From assembly GCA_033182465.1 (NCBI GenBank), contig CP137330.1, forward strand, positions 744,001 to 808,000: 64,000 nucleotides of DNA, in the 5' to 3' direction. The notes beneath the pieces are model-generated. The model was not told the origin of the DNA. It worked only from the letters and a program-made list of their open reading frames with translations, and did not search any database. Positions 22,706 to 32,311 of the stretch are shown piece after piece; position 1 is the first letter of the stretch, and each line of letters starts with the position of its first letter. The stretch is from Sanghuangporus weigelae. Taxonomy: Eukaryota > Basidiomycota > Agaricomycetes > Hymenochaetales > Hymenochaetaceae. Made by a program: the position numbers and the translations under genes.

Positions 22706-23548
22706 ATGGGAAGTTATCCAAGGGATTATTCCTACCGTAACACAACCTCCTATACAGTCCCTTCAGGGCAAAATGTCCACATCATCGGCTCAAACGGAAC
22801 GCCAATTGTATCTATCTCCAATACTGTTCGCACCCCCCGATCCGACCCTCGCCACAATCGTCCATCTGAATCGGACCGTGGCGCTTTGGGCTCAGCTTCA
22901 TCCCCACAAATGATGCACTACACGACTGGATCAGGTAGTCATCGCGGATATTATAGCCCTCATCAGGGCCACGCTGTGCCACGGAGCACCAGGGACAGAA
23001 ATCATGAAGATAGGAGGTCCCAAAGATGGGAAACCTATGGTGGTCGTACTGATGATGGATACATGTACGATGAACCAGACGAACTTAATATACCAAGAAG
23101 GTCAACGCAACCTGTTGCTCGCTCAGACAGGCGCCCTGCAGACCCTGACCGCCGAAAAGCTTATTTGACCAAGGACGAGATAGATGAAAGAAACAAGCGA
23201 ATACAAAGACATCAAGGCGACATCCAAACCTATATTCAGGATGCCAAGGACGATACTTCTGGTTACGATTGGGAAGTGGAAATAGGTTTCTGGAAATATC
23301 TTCTGCGGGCATATGATGCGCTAGGAGTCGACGATCCAGAATTCATGAAAAAGGTTGATGAATATAGGGGGAAAGTCTTTTTCACTCTGAGGAATGGTAT
23401 TGGTAAACGGAACGAAAAGTTAAAGGAAAATCCAAAAAAGGGGGACCCTAGCGGAGCGATCTTTTCACGACTATCGAGATTGGCGGATGAAAAGATTGAG
23501 GAGTATCGTCGCGAGGTGAATAAATTCAAGAAAGTAATTAGCTCATAA
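22706..23548 (+). CDS. Unknown protein with a C-terminal DTSGY/DPSGAI domain, paralogue A
   Basis: An intronless 280-codon frame from ATG to TAA. The N-terminal half (about 150 residues) is polar and disordered, rich in Ser, Arg, His and Gly (MGSYPRDYSYRNTTSYTVP..). The C-terminal 125 residues are a compact helical domain: QTYIQDAKDDTSGYDWEVEI, then a charged middle, then GDPSGAIFSRLSRLADEKIEEYRR. The same two anchor blocks recur in the same order in the gene at 24510, so the two genes are diverged duplicates sharing one domain. No signal peptide or TM segment. I do not recognise the domain; the lack of an intron contrasts with most neighbours. Confidence 0.65.
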   Translation: MGSYPRDYSYRNTTSYTVPSGQNVHIIGSNGTPIVSISNTVRTPRSDPRHNRPSESDRGALGSASSPQMMHYTTGSGSHRGYYSPHQGHAVPRSTRDRNHEDRRSQRWETYGGRTDDGYMYDEPDELNIPRRSTQPVARSDRRPADPDRRKAYLTKDEIDERNKRIQRHQGDIQTYIQDAKDDTSGYDWEVEIGFWKYLLRAYDALGVDDPEFMKKVDEYRGKVFFTLRNGIGKRNEKLKENPKKGDPSGAIFSRLSRLADEKIEEYRREVNKFKKVISS

Positions 23549-24509
23549 ATATGGGGGGTTCGTTGCACTCGCTGCTCTCTCAGAAGAGCTTGTTTTTATT
23601 TAGTATGTCTTACAATCGCGGACAAGATCAAATTATATCATTTTTTGTTCCGAAAGACACTGTCTGCATCATGATGTGGCAAAGACGGCCCCATTCATTG
23701 GCCATCAGACGCAGTAGGACGTACCCTTCCCCGTCTGGTACGAGCGACTATGGTCTGCAAAACATCTTTTTCTTAGTGCTTAATCCTGGTTCGCCGATCG
23801 GCAACTAGCCTGCACGATGGCAAATAAATTCTGTGACGTCCTGACCACCTCATGCGTCTGAGAAACCTTCGTTCTTGTCACACTCTGGCCTACTCTTCCC
23901 CTGTAACGGAGTAGACGACTGAAAGACTTCAAGAAGTATATCCTTTGTTAGGACCTGCCACCGAATTTTGATCTATGGATAATGCGACTTTCTGTGTTGT
24001 TGGGTTGTACAAGGTTGCTCACGTCTCATTGGACGGCACCTTGCGCATACTGTGAGTTAGTTACAAGGGTTGGAAAAGATGGCTCTTAGAAGGATGCCAA
24101 ATTGCCAGAGTTACTGTAGTTGTCTCCAAACAAGATGTGAAAGTCTTTGAACGCTCGGATGGTTCCCTTGCCCCTTCGACAAGGTCGATTTTTATGCATT
24201 CCAGTTATGTAACGGACCAGGATTTGGCACGTTGCCGCCTGCGCTGTGCTGAAGAATGACGATACATGGTAAATGGATTCAAATGCCCACAAAGAACCGA
24301 TTTGCTGTCTCCTAGGCTTCACATTGCAAAGTGTTTTTTTTTTTGGCTGCCCGGCTCAAAGTTAACTTTGCATGCAATTCTCTGTAATAGTGGCATCGCA
24401 AAGTCAGGATAAGCATAGTACTGATGCGACCTACAGATATTTAAGGCCGTCAATAATTGTGGCTGACATCCTCGGTCACTGCTACAGAATTACGATCAGT
24501 TGTATCAAA
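23549..24509. other. Spacer between the two small paralogues
   Basis: No gene recognised. The in-frame extension upstream of 24510 (from about 24372) is probably leader sequence. Confidence 0.45.
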
Positions 24510-25001
24510 ATGGCCCAACATCATCACCACCATCACCATGACCCGACCAGATCATCCCAACGTCAAAATACAAATACTCGCTCTGGCTCAGGCTCGGGTA
24601 CTATCATCATCGAGGCCATCCCCCGAGAGGAAAGGGAAGAGAGGGAGGAATTGATGTATTCGTATAACCAGCATATAGACGAAATCATCGACGACGCAAA
24701 AAACGATACTTCAGGTTACAATTGGAGTCCGGCCATCGAAGAATTGAAAAGATTGAAAAACGAGAACACAATCCGGAAAGTCAACGATCCAAATTTCAGG
24801 ACTGGCGCGTTTTCGAACAAACAGAGGGTCTACTCTGTTCTTCACCAGAATATTCAGAATCGAAAGAAAATATTCGAAGCAGATCGTACGAAGACAGATC
24901 CATCTGGGGCAATATGGCAAATGGCGGAGAGAGTGGCCTTCGGAAAGATGGACGAGTATAATGAGGTATTGGGCGCAATGAAGAATCTTTCCTTGAGGTA
25001 A
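24510..25001 (+). CDS. Unknown protein with natural poly-His start and DTSGY/DPSGAI domain, paralogue B
   Basis: An intronless frame of 163 codons from the ATG at 24510. The chosen start gives MAQ followed by seven consecutive His and then a Ser/Gly/Thr-rich linker; an in-frame ATG-less extension upstream was not used. The domain follows: HIDEIIDDAKNDTSGYNW, a Lys/Arg/Asn-rich helical middle, then KTDPSGAIWQMAERVAFGKMDEY. It matches the order and spacing of the domain in the gene at 22706, with the same N/DDTSGY and DPSGAI signatures. The His run could bind metal ions, but there is no direct evidence. Family unknown. Confidence 0.65.
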   Translation: MAQHHHHHHHDPTRSSQRQNTNTRSGSGSGTIIIEAIPREEREEREELMYSYNQHIDEIIDDAKNDTSGYNWSPAIEELKRLKNENTIRKVNDPNFRTGAFSNKQRVYSVLHQNIQNRKKIFEADRTKTDPSGAIWQMAERVAFGKMDEYNEVLGAMKNLSLR

Positions 25002-27725
25002 AATTACTTAGCTAAAGCCAATAGCTGTAAAGTGCGGAATTCGCGTTGCGATAATCTAGATATGCATTGTACAGCCTTACATTAGAAAACAATGCTTATT
25101 GCGATGCACGATCAAGACAACACTCACCATGCAGTCGAGGCTTTTCAAACTCTTGAGTAGCGAAGAGAACTGAGCAATTGGAGGAGTCCCTGTCAATTAT
25201 ATATGACCACTAACCAGACATGAGAGCACGACTGCGGAGGAATAAGAGAAACTGTGAACGTCTCGAGAGAGCAGAGAATCTTCCTATTAAGACAACATAA
25301 ATTGAAGTGGTGCATGCTGGCCACTTCCTATGCATGCGCTTCTGATTATATATACTTCCGAGCTTCACGCGATGATCGGACCCACACATGTGTACAGAAC
25401 CAAATATTGCCAGCATGGCAAACGAAATTATTCTCAATACTTCAGGTACAGAAGAAGTCAGGAGAAGCAATCGTTGATGAGGAGAATCTAAGGCCAGATC
25501 GCTATCAAACAGCATTCGTAAGGTTTAAACAGAAGGAGCGAACGAGGTTGACCACAAGCAAGATACCGATATGGTGATCGCAGGAATGGGTCCGATTAAA
25601 GAAGAAAGAAGCTGAGAGTGAGACTAGGGAGGACGGTATGAATATCGGAAGACTTGTGCTCATACTCATGCGAGAAAGAGTCTCTTTCCGGGAGTGCAGA
25701 AGCGACAGGAGTGTCCTCCAATCTTCCTGATCATGCTTCTCGCCAGCGATCATAGTAGTGCAGTCAACCCAGAAGCCAAGAACGGTGAGAACGGTGCCAG
25801 AAGGGGAAATATAGGAGCAAGTAAGTGAAGATCACGATCGGATGAGATTGATTTTCGGAGCGAGGGAGTACGTCAAACCTTGGCCTGACTATTCTAAGTA
25901 TTCAAATGATTTATGATGATCGAAACCCTGAATTCTGAATGCTTTACGAAAGGTAGAATTGAACGCGTCAAACTCAAATGGCGAACATACTCACGTAATT
26001 CACAACAGTGATGTCAGTGGCAGAGTTGCAGAATACGAAGTGATGGTGAGGCTAGCTCTCATTCCGACCATCGCGGTGCCTATGTGAGTGACCGACCAGA
26101 CAAACGTGGTCGGAAAGTGGGGAAAGGGAAAGAGCGGAGACCAGGTCGAGAAGTTGACTGGAATGCCCTACAAACGATCTCCAAAGGACAATTATTGAGA
26201 ACTAACAATGAGTAAGTAATAATGAAAGGTGCAGCAACATATGTACAGGCTGTGATGTGATTTGCCTGGAGTCCAACTGGGACGGGGAGCGTAAATGATC
26301 TAGATCAAATCCACAGTCGAGATCTAGACTGAGCTTAAGTCTCACATCTGATCAGCAAGACCTGAGACAACTCTCTGCAAATTGCGTTTTGCAGTACTCT
26401 TGCGAGTCCGAGGAGACATCAGGGATACGCTGATCGTTTAAAATTCAGAGCACCGCAGCATCACCCGATTCACCATTGCAAACTAGCAACGCAGACCGGA
26501 ATGGATTCCAGGCAGGATGAAGAAATCCTCCGGAGTCTGTGAGCTGTTGGATTAGAAATTAGGTAAGTCCGAAAATCCGAGATGGTGGTCTAGAATGGTA
26601 TTTCGGAAACAAAAAATATATCCATGGGAGTCGTGATCCTTAAAGCAAGCGAGGACAAGAAAACGTTCAAAACGGACCTACCGGAGCATGTATTTTTGTC
26701 AGCATGTCGAGATGAACCGACCCGAGACGCGTCGGATTCGGAAGATTCAGTATCTATTCGTCTTCTTGGAAGTGAACCCGTGAATGGGGGAATGGTGCTT
26801 TTGGCTGTTTCTTTCGCCTGCACTGCCTCCGACAGTCGCGAGGAGTCGGAATCGTCGCAATGTAGGATATTATTCAGGTCCAAAGAGATGCTTCTTCAAA
26901 TAGCCGTAAATAAGAAAGAAATTGGTAGGATGTCATTATAGGCGCATAGCCTGCGTGTCAGGGAGGAGTTACTGACTAACTATGAGTGGTCCGCATTGAA
27001 TTGTCGGGGTGAACGGTCGTGTGGCTCTGTCGCGGTGACCAGTCGGAGTGAAAGAATTCACATTTGATCACGGTGACGGAGCAGAGCGGGAGGAGCAGGC
27101 GCTCGGCGATATCGTTTTGGTATCTGGCCGAGGGAAGGCGGTAACCACGTGAGGCTACTTTCCATTTTCGACTTCCTAAACGAAACGTTGAGTCAGGTTG
27201 ACCTTTACCGCAACATGGCCGAAGCACGACTTCTCGACTTCAGAGAAGATAGGACTCAATAACAAGAAGCTCTGAAAATGATTGTGATTATGAAACTTGC
27301 GAAAATAGACCTCCCCGCGGCTTCTGACGGCGAAACAGTTTGGGCAGATGGCTCTGACGCCCCCATCTTGCGATCTTTTCTCATCTTAGAACCAGGAGAT
27401 TATCCTATGTGCGAGCCTTTGCCCAAAAACAATCCGGTGCGAAATGCGAAAACAGTGTTTGGTGGCGGGTATAAGTACCTGGCACCCCTAAACTATCAAT
27501 TCATTTGCAGTGCTCGGTCTCATATCCCGTCTTGTCTTGCTCTGGCCTTGACTCTGATCGACAGCTCCCCGTGCCCTTTGCGTGCTTGGCCGTGGTGCCA
27601 CATCGACAAGGTGTATAAAACCTTGGACCAGCTTGTTACCATCCGGATACTCTTTCGCCCTGTTACCGTTTGCCCTTGGAATTACCTCCGCTGTTCGCTT
27701 CTTGGTTCCAGCATCGGGAAACGGA
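25002..27725. other. Gene-poor stretch
   Basis: Purine-rich, G/A-biased sequence with short frames only. A frame at 27278-27775 begins with a reasonable ATG but shows no splice continuation. A TATAAAA lies at about 27613, some 110 bp before the next gene. No repeat or transposase was recognised. Confidence 0.45.
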
Positions 27726-28264
27726 ATGGCCACGTTAATGCAAAGCGCCACCACGCATCCTTCGCACTGCTCTAGCAGCACCAGCCCAGTTGCACACATT
27801 GCTATGCAATCATCGCCACCGCCGTCTGCATCGTCAAGCGGACAGGGCGCGTTCGCATTTGTGCGAATACACAATGACGTCTGTCTTGTACAAGGTATGG
27901 CATAGACTCAGTCGAGCTTTACACGCCCGTCTAAATCCCAATACGATCCTTTACTCTTGTTACAGCGGATGCTTCCTTCACAAGCTCCAGCTCAAAATCA
28001 CCACTATCAGCTGTTTTTATCACTCCGGTTGAGCTCGCCGTCTTCCGGCACGAGTTCGGCACGATGTTCCGGCTGGCACGGCGTGCAAAGCTCCCTGCGC
28101 GTGACATTCAGCTGCTTGCGCCGCTTGACGACGCCGGAGTGCTCTGCGATGCGGATTCAGGTGTTGTGTTCCTCGCACGCGAGATGACCGATCAACTCCT
28201 CCGTTACACCTCCCCTAGGCGTCGTATCCAGCACACAGCTTTGCGGCCGCGAGGACGGTACTGA
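27726..28264 (+). CDS. Small two-exon protein of unknown function
   Basis: Exons 27726-27894 and 27966-28264 join through a 71-nt intron (GTATGG..TTACAG) to give 155 residues. The start MATLMQSATTHPSHCSSS lies about 110 bp after a TATAAAA. The second exon holds a coherent segment, SAVFITPVELAVFRHEFGTM, followed by a basic and Leu-rich part ending in SPRRRIQHTALRPRGRY. There is no signal peptide or TM segment. I do not recognise the family. The correct splice phase and the coherent C-terminal frame support a gene, but the N-terminal part is low-complexity. Confidence 0.45.
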
Positions 28265-28845
28265 GTCATTGTCGGAGTGTGCTTGGCCTTAATACTGTCC
28301 TTTGTTTCCGTTGTTTCCGCTTTCCATGCATCTCTTCCTCTTCCACGACAGATACGAATCATATCTTGACGCTATCACTAAATTATTATACTTACCCAGT
28401 ATGTACTACTATAATGACTCGCGGCTTTCACATCGCAATCGTCTGTACCTTTTGCATCGCCTCGAAGAGGAAAAAATGTCATCTAGCTTTGCTCAGTTCT
28501 GAACAGGAAAGTGGCCTCGAGTATGCCGGCAATTATAAATTGAAATGTAGTTGAGGAACTTGGAAGTTGTTTGCCATACAATACATCATGTCAGTCTGAG
28601 TCATTGCCGTGAAGGTTATAATTTATTCTAGCTAGTATCTTGATCTATGAGCATGCATTTAACGAAGGCTGTCGTATTGTTCTGTATCCCGTTCGAATAG
28701 GACGCCAGCACTTTGTACAAGGAGCAGGCCGATTATTGAGACGTCAGCGATTATGTCATTCAAAACGCAGTTATGAACACATGCGCGGACTAATATACTA
28801 TACTGCAAAATGCATGAAAGCATGGCCAATGAAATAAAACCAAAT
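28265..28845. other. Intergenic 3' flank of the kinase array
   Basis: A/T-rich with no supported frame. The part next to 28845 resembles the 3' flanks of the other two kinase genes (gcatgaaagc and a run of A-rich sequence). Confidence 0.45.
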
Positions 28846-31464
28846 TCAATTTTTTGATCCATTTGCTCTCGTGCCAGATGTACACATCTGTTTCGACTGC
28901 GATCCTAAATCCTGTCTAGGACGTTTCTTGGAGATCAAGTTGCAAGAAGAATTACTTTGTTTTCGCTTGCCCCCAGTATAATGATCGGAATCAGACTTGT
29001 CCAGAACCGTATTGTATTCCGGATCCTCGTGCTTGCCATTAACACCGGGATCAGCCTCGGCTGATTTGTCGCCAGCCTTAGAATTCTGAACCGGATTACG
29101 GTCACTTGTCGCAGCAGCACTTGCGACTCGCCTCTTGGTTTTATCCTCTAGACGGGCCCGTGAATCATTTTGAACATTCGTCGCCACAACGTCCGAGTGT
29201 CCAACAACACCACCGATTGGCTCCAGCTCCGTGTCCGTGGCAGGAAGCTGGTCCCGCGCCTTTTCAAGAGCTTCAATATACCTCATGAAAACTCGGTCAA
29301 CGTCCTCCCGTTCGGAAATCGGCTTCTGATCTTCCGAAAGATCAGGTAGTAACGTCGCAAATTGGAAAAGTATCTGTCGCAGGTCACGTAATAAAACTTC
29401 GATGGGCTTGAAGTATTCAGGGAGATGATTAAGAATAGACCGACGGAAAAGCATGACATTCTCCATGTTTGCCCTCTTGATGTATCCGAGATTCTTAAAC
29501 GCGTCGTGCTTGGGTATGCTATCCCCACCACACCATCGATCCAGTATGGAACCTTTAAAGATATAACCAGATTGTGGACAATGACCTTCCCATCTAGGTC
29601 CATCCTCAGTCAGGCATATCCACACCAAGACATAGAAAAGCGACTCCAGATCGAAGTAGTACTTGTGTTTGCACCCATGATCTTCCAGCATCTCGATGGC
29701 CATGAACGGTATCGTTCCCTATGTACAGTCAGAATAGTCATGGGTCTCGTGGGAACCAAAATGTACGGTGAGCTCTTCCTCGTCACTTGTCATTCGACTA
29801 ATTTGAGTAGCGCAATCAAGGTCAATTAGAAAACCAGTCCGGAGTGATGTATCATCATCCACGGCGATGATCAGATTGCTGTAGCTTATGTCGCGATGAT
29901 AAAATCCGAGTTTGTGTAGGTCACGTATTGCTAAAGCAATGAGTCAGCGACGAGATCAGATTGCAAGAGTTCTGCGGTGCTTACTTTCTGCGTAATCTTT
30001 GAATGACGAAATGAGCTCTCTTAGAGACCGGAAGTCCATTATGCTATCACCATATGGCGACAGCAGCAGTCTGTAGTGGTCGCGAATTTCTATATCACTC
30101 TTCTTCCTCTCCTCCACTCCCTCCCTATCAGCCTCAGTGCTATCCAGTATGTCCGAGTCGTCCCCGACCTTGAATGCGACTATCAGAGAGCCGATAAGTT
30201 GGACAACCTTGAGCGACTTTCCGCCTAATTTGCAGAGTATATCGACCTCCGTTATCTTACGATCTCGGTCCACCCACTGATCCTTGATAACCAGCAGTTT
30301 ACCTGTGACAGGATGCTTTACAAGAAGTGCGACCGTACCGCGGCTACGGATGACTGCATCCAACTGGATCACCTTGATGATTTCGTATGATGTATCATCG
30401 AACATGACATAGTCCTTACTATCCTTGCTCGAGAATGAGGGATCCAAGCCGAGAAAATAGTCCTCGCCGAAGGCCATGCCGACGATCACTCGCAAGAACT
30501 GCTCTGGTTCTTCGTGTATGTCGAACTGCTCAGATACAAGGGTTCCAGAGCGATCATATTTGAAAAGAGCCATTTTTGTGTCGGCGAGAGAAAAGAGCAG
30601 GACGAAGCGGCGCGCCATATTCACACGGTACATCTTGCGAATATGATTATATGAGCTTCTCCCGATTTTCGCGAGATTACTCTCAGTTGCTTTGATCTCA
30701 GCAAGGCCACGCATGTCCTTCCAGCTGAAGCCGCTTCTGCATTTGCGATGAACGAGTGCTAAGCCTTTATTGCGCCAGATACGGCCGTCCTCGATGGGTC
30801 TGCCCGCATGTTCGGCACTGAATATCCGGTCCTTCTGCCCTTCCTTTGTGCCGTACAAGAAACATCGAATACGCCCGAGAATCGTGTTCAGATATACCGC
30901 GATCTCGTTTTCCTTTCCTTGCGCACTGGTCTCTGGCCAATCAATCCATGCCTTCCTCTCGACGTCATACAGCGATTTCGGCCCTTTACTCAGACACTTG
31001 AAAATTTCTTCCACGCTAGATTCCGGGGTGATTGACTCGGTGCTCGACGTGCTTGAAGGGTGGGTGGAAGGACACGACAAGTCGTTGAATGGTTGCGTAT
31101 CGATGCAAGGACCCTTGGACACGCTAGTCACATGTGAATCTTCTGCGCCTGCCACTTCGCTGTCCCCGCGCCTTCCATTCTGTCGATTGTCCATTTCAAC
31201 TGCTCCGGTCGCTTCGGTCGATTGAGCTTGCTGTTCGAGAACCAGAGGAGGGTTGGAATCCTGAGCTTCTCCGATGCCTGCAGAAGCTTGACCGACATTA
31301 GCGGTCAATATAGCAGGAACATCAGCTGGACATGCACGCGGAAGGAGGTCCGAGCCATCGACAACCGTGATTTCCCCTCGCGGATGGCGCAATCTTTGGA
31401 AGAGCCCGTCAGGGAATCTTTTCCCGATGAGACCAGGTACATTCAGTAGAATTGCGCGCTCCAT
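28846..31464 (-). CDS. FunK1-type fungal protein kinase, copy A (diverged)
   Basis: Exons 29985-31464, 29767-29930 and 28846-29718 (introns 54 and 48 nt) give 838 residues. The N-terminal half carries an acidic Ser/Pro-rich linker and the family-typical segment with WPETSAQGKENE and DLALVHRK-like parts. Kinase motifs: LLVIKDQWVDRD (the ATP-site Lys) with EVDIL as the helix-C Glu, YHRDISYSN catalytic loop in exon 2, IDLDCA replacing DFG, and GTIPFMAIEML at the exon 2/3 junction as the activation segment end. The C-terminal tail is basic (KKRPRQ). This order is that of the fungal-type kinase family FunK1. It starts at MERAILLNVPGL, which aligns with an internal Met of the other two copies; an in-frame TAG lies directly before this ATG, so the N-terminal extension has been lost. 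The catalytic residues are present, so it may be active. Confidence 0.88.
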
Positions 31465-32311
31465 CTACTTGAGCGGAATGAGTTCGATCTTCTCAGTCGA
31501 GCCCCCGTCCCTGTTGTCTGTGATAACAAGTCGGCCGCCTTTCAAATCCGTACGAGTCGCGAAGGTATGTGCTCCCTGATAGGCTTTGGGAGGTTCCTCA
31601 AGATTAGCTTGACGGAGCTTCGAATGGACGGGAAGGTCACGGCGAAAAGACAGCGAAATATGGCCGGGTTAACTTATGGAATGTGATGAATTGTCGCCAC
31701 ACGCTATCCTTTTGTGGTTCGATAGACGGCATGAGTCAGACGCGACTGATCGTGGCTCGATGATAGATGAGGGTATGTGGCAGTGCCTGAAACGAACGCC
31801 CGTCACGCTGTGATTTGTCGCGTCTTGGGCACGTGCACCTGCCTTGATTATTTGATGAATCTCGTTACCAAGACACTCGGGTGGCGCTATCTCCTAATCC
31901 TTATATTTGTACCTGATATACTTATCCAGAAGTTGATTATCTGCGTGAGGCATCCATGAAAACCGCTAATCGAGTGCAGTGCTCCTCCATTGGCGTCGAC
32001 ATATATGTAGGATGTAGCTGGAGAGCACACACAGATTCAGATACTTAGTGGGAAGTGGAATGCTTTCTAGTCAGCATTAGATATACTCGGCAGTAAGAAT
32101 GAATGGGAAAGCTTCGCGCCTTCTTCTATACCGCACTTGAGCAAACCGAACATCCCGAACTTAAGAAGCCAGTCTGTTATTAGCGACGCTAACGTTTATG
32201 CTATCCAGAATCCGGCAGATTTAAATAGATGCGTAGATACCAAATTACATGGATCTATGTACTATAATTACAAACATGCATGAAAGCGTGATCAAAAGAA
32301 ATAGAATATAC
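31465..32311. other. Spacer between kinase copies A and B, with shared promoter block
   Basis: The stretch about 31690-31850 resembles 35380-35520 and 39710-39850 (shared motifs: atgagtcaga, gcgactgatcgtgg, tgtggcagtgcc, gtgatttgtcgcgt). This is the promoter side of the three minus-strand kinases. From about 31960 the sequence is the 3' flank of copy B and matches the 3' flank of copy C. No gene seen. Confidence 0.55.

Noticed and set aside
26590-26883. Ser/Asp-rich minus-strand frame of 97 codons
   Set aside because: It starts at a TTG, has no ATG and no neighbouring exon. Not enough for a gene.
27278-27775. 165-codon forward frame starting MIVIMKLAKIDLP
   Set aside because: It overlaps the better-supported two-exon gene at 27726 in another frame, and its second half is Cys/Arg/Leu noise.
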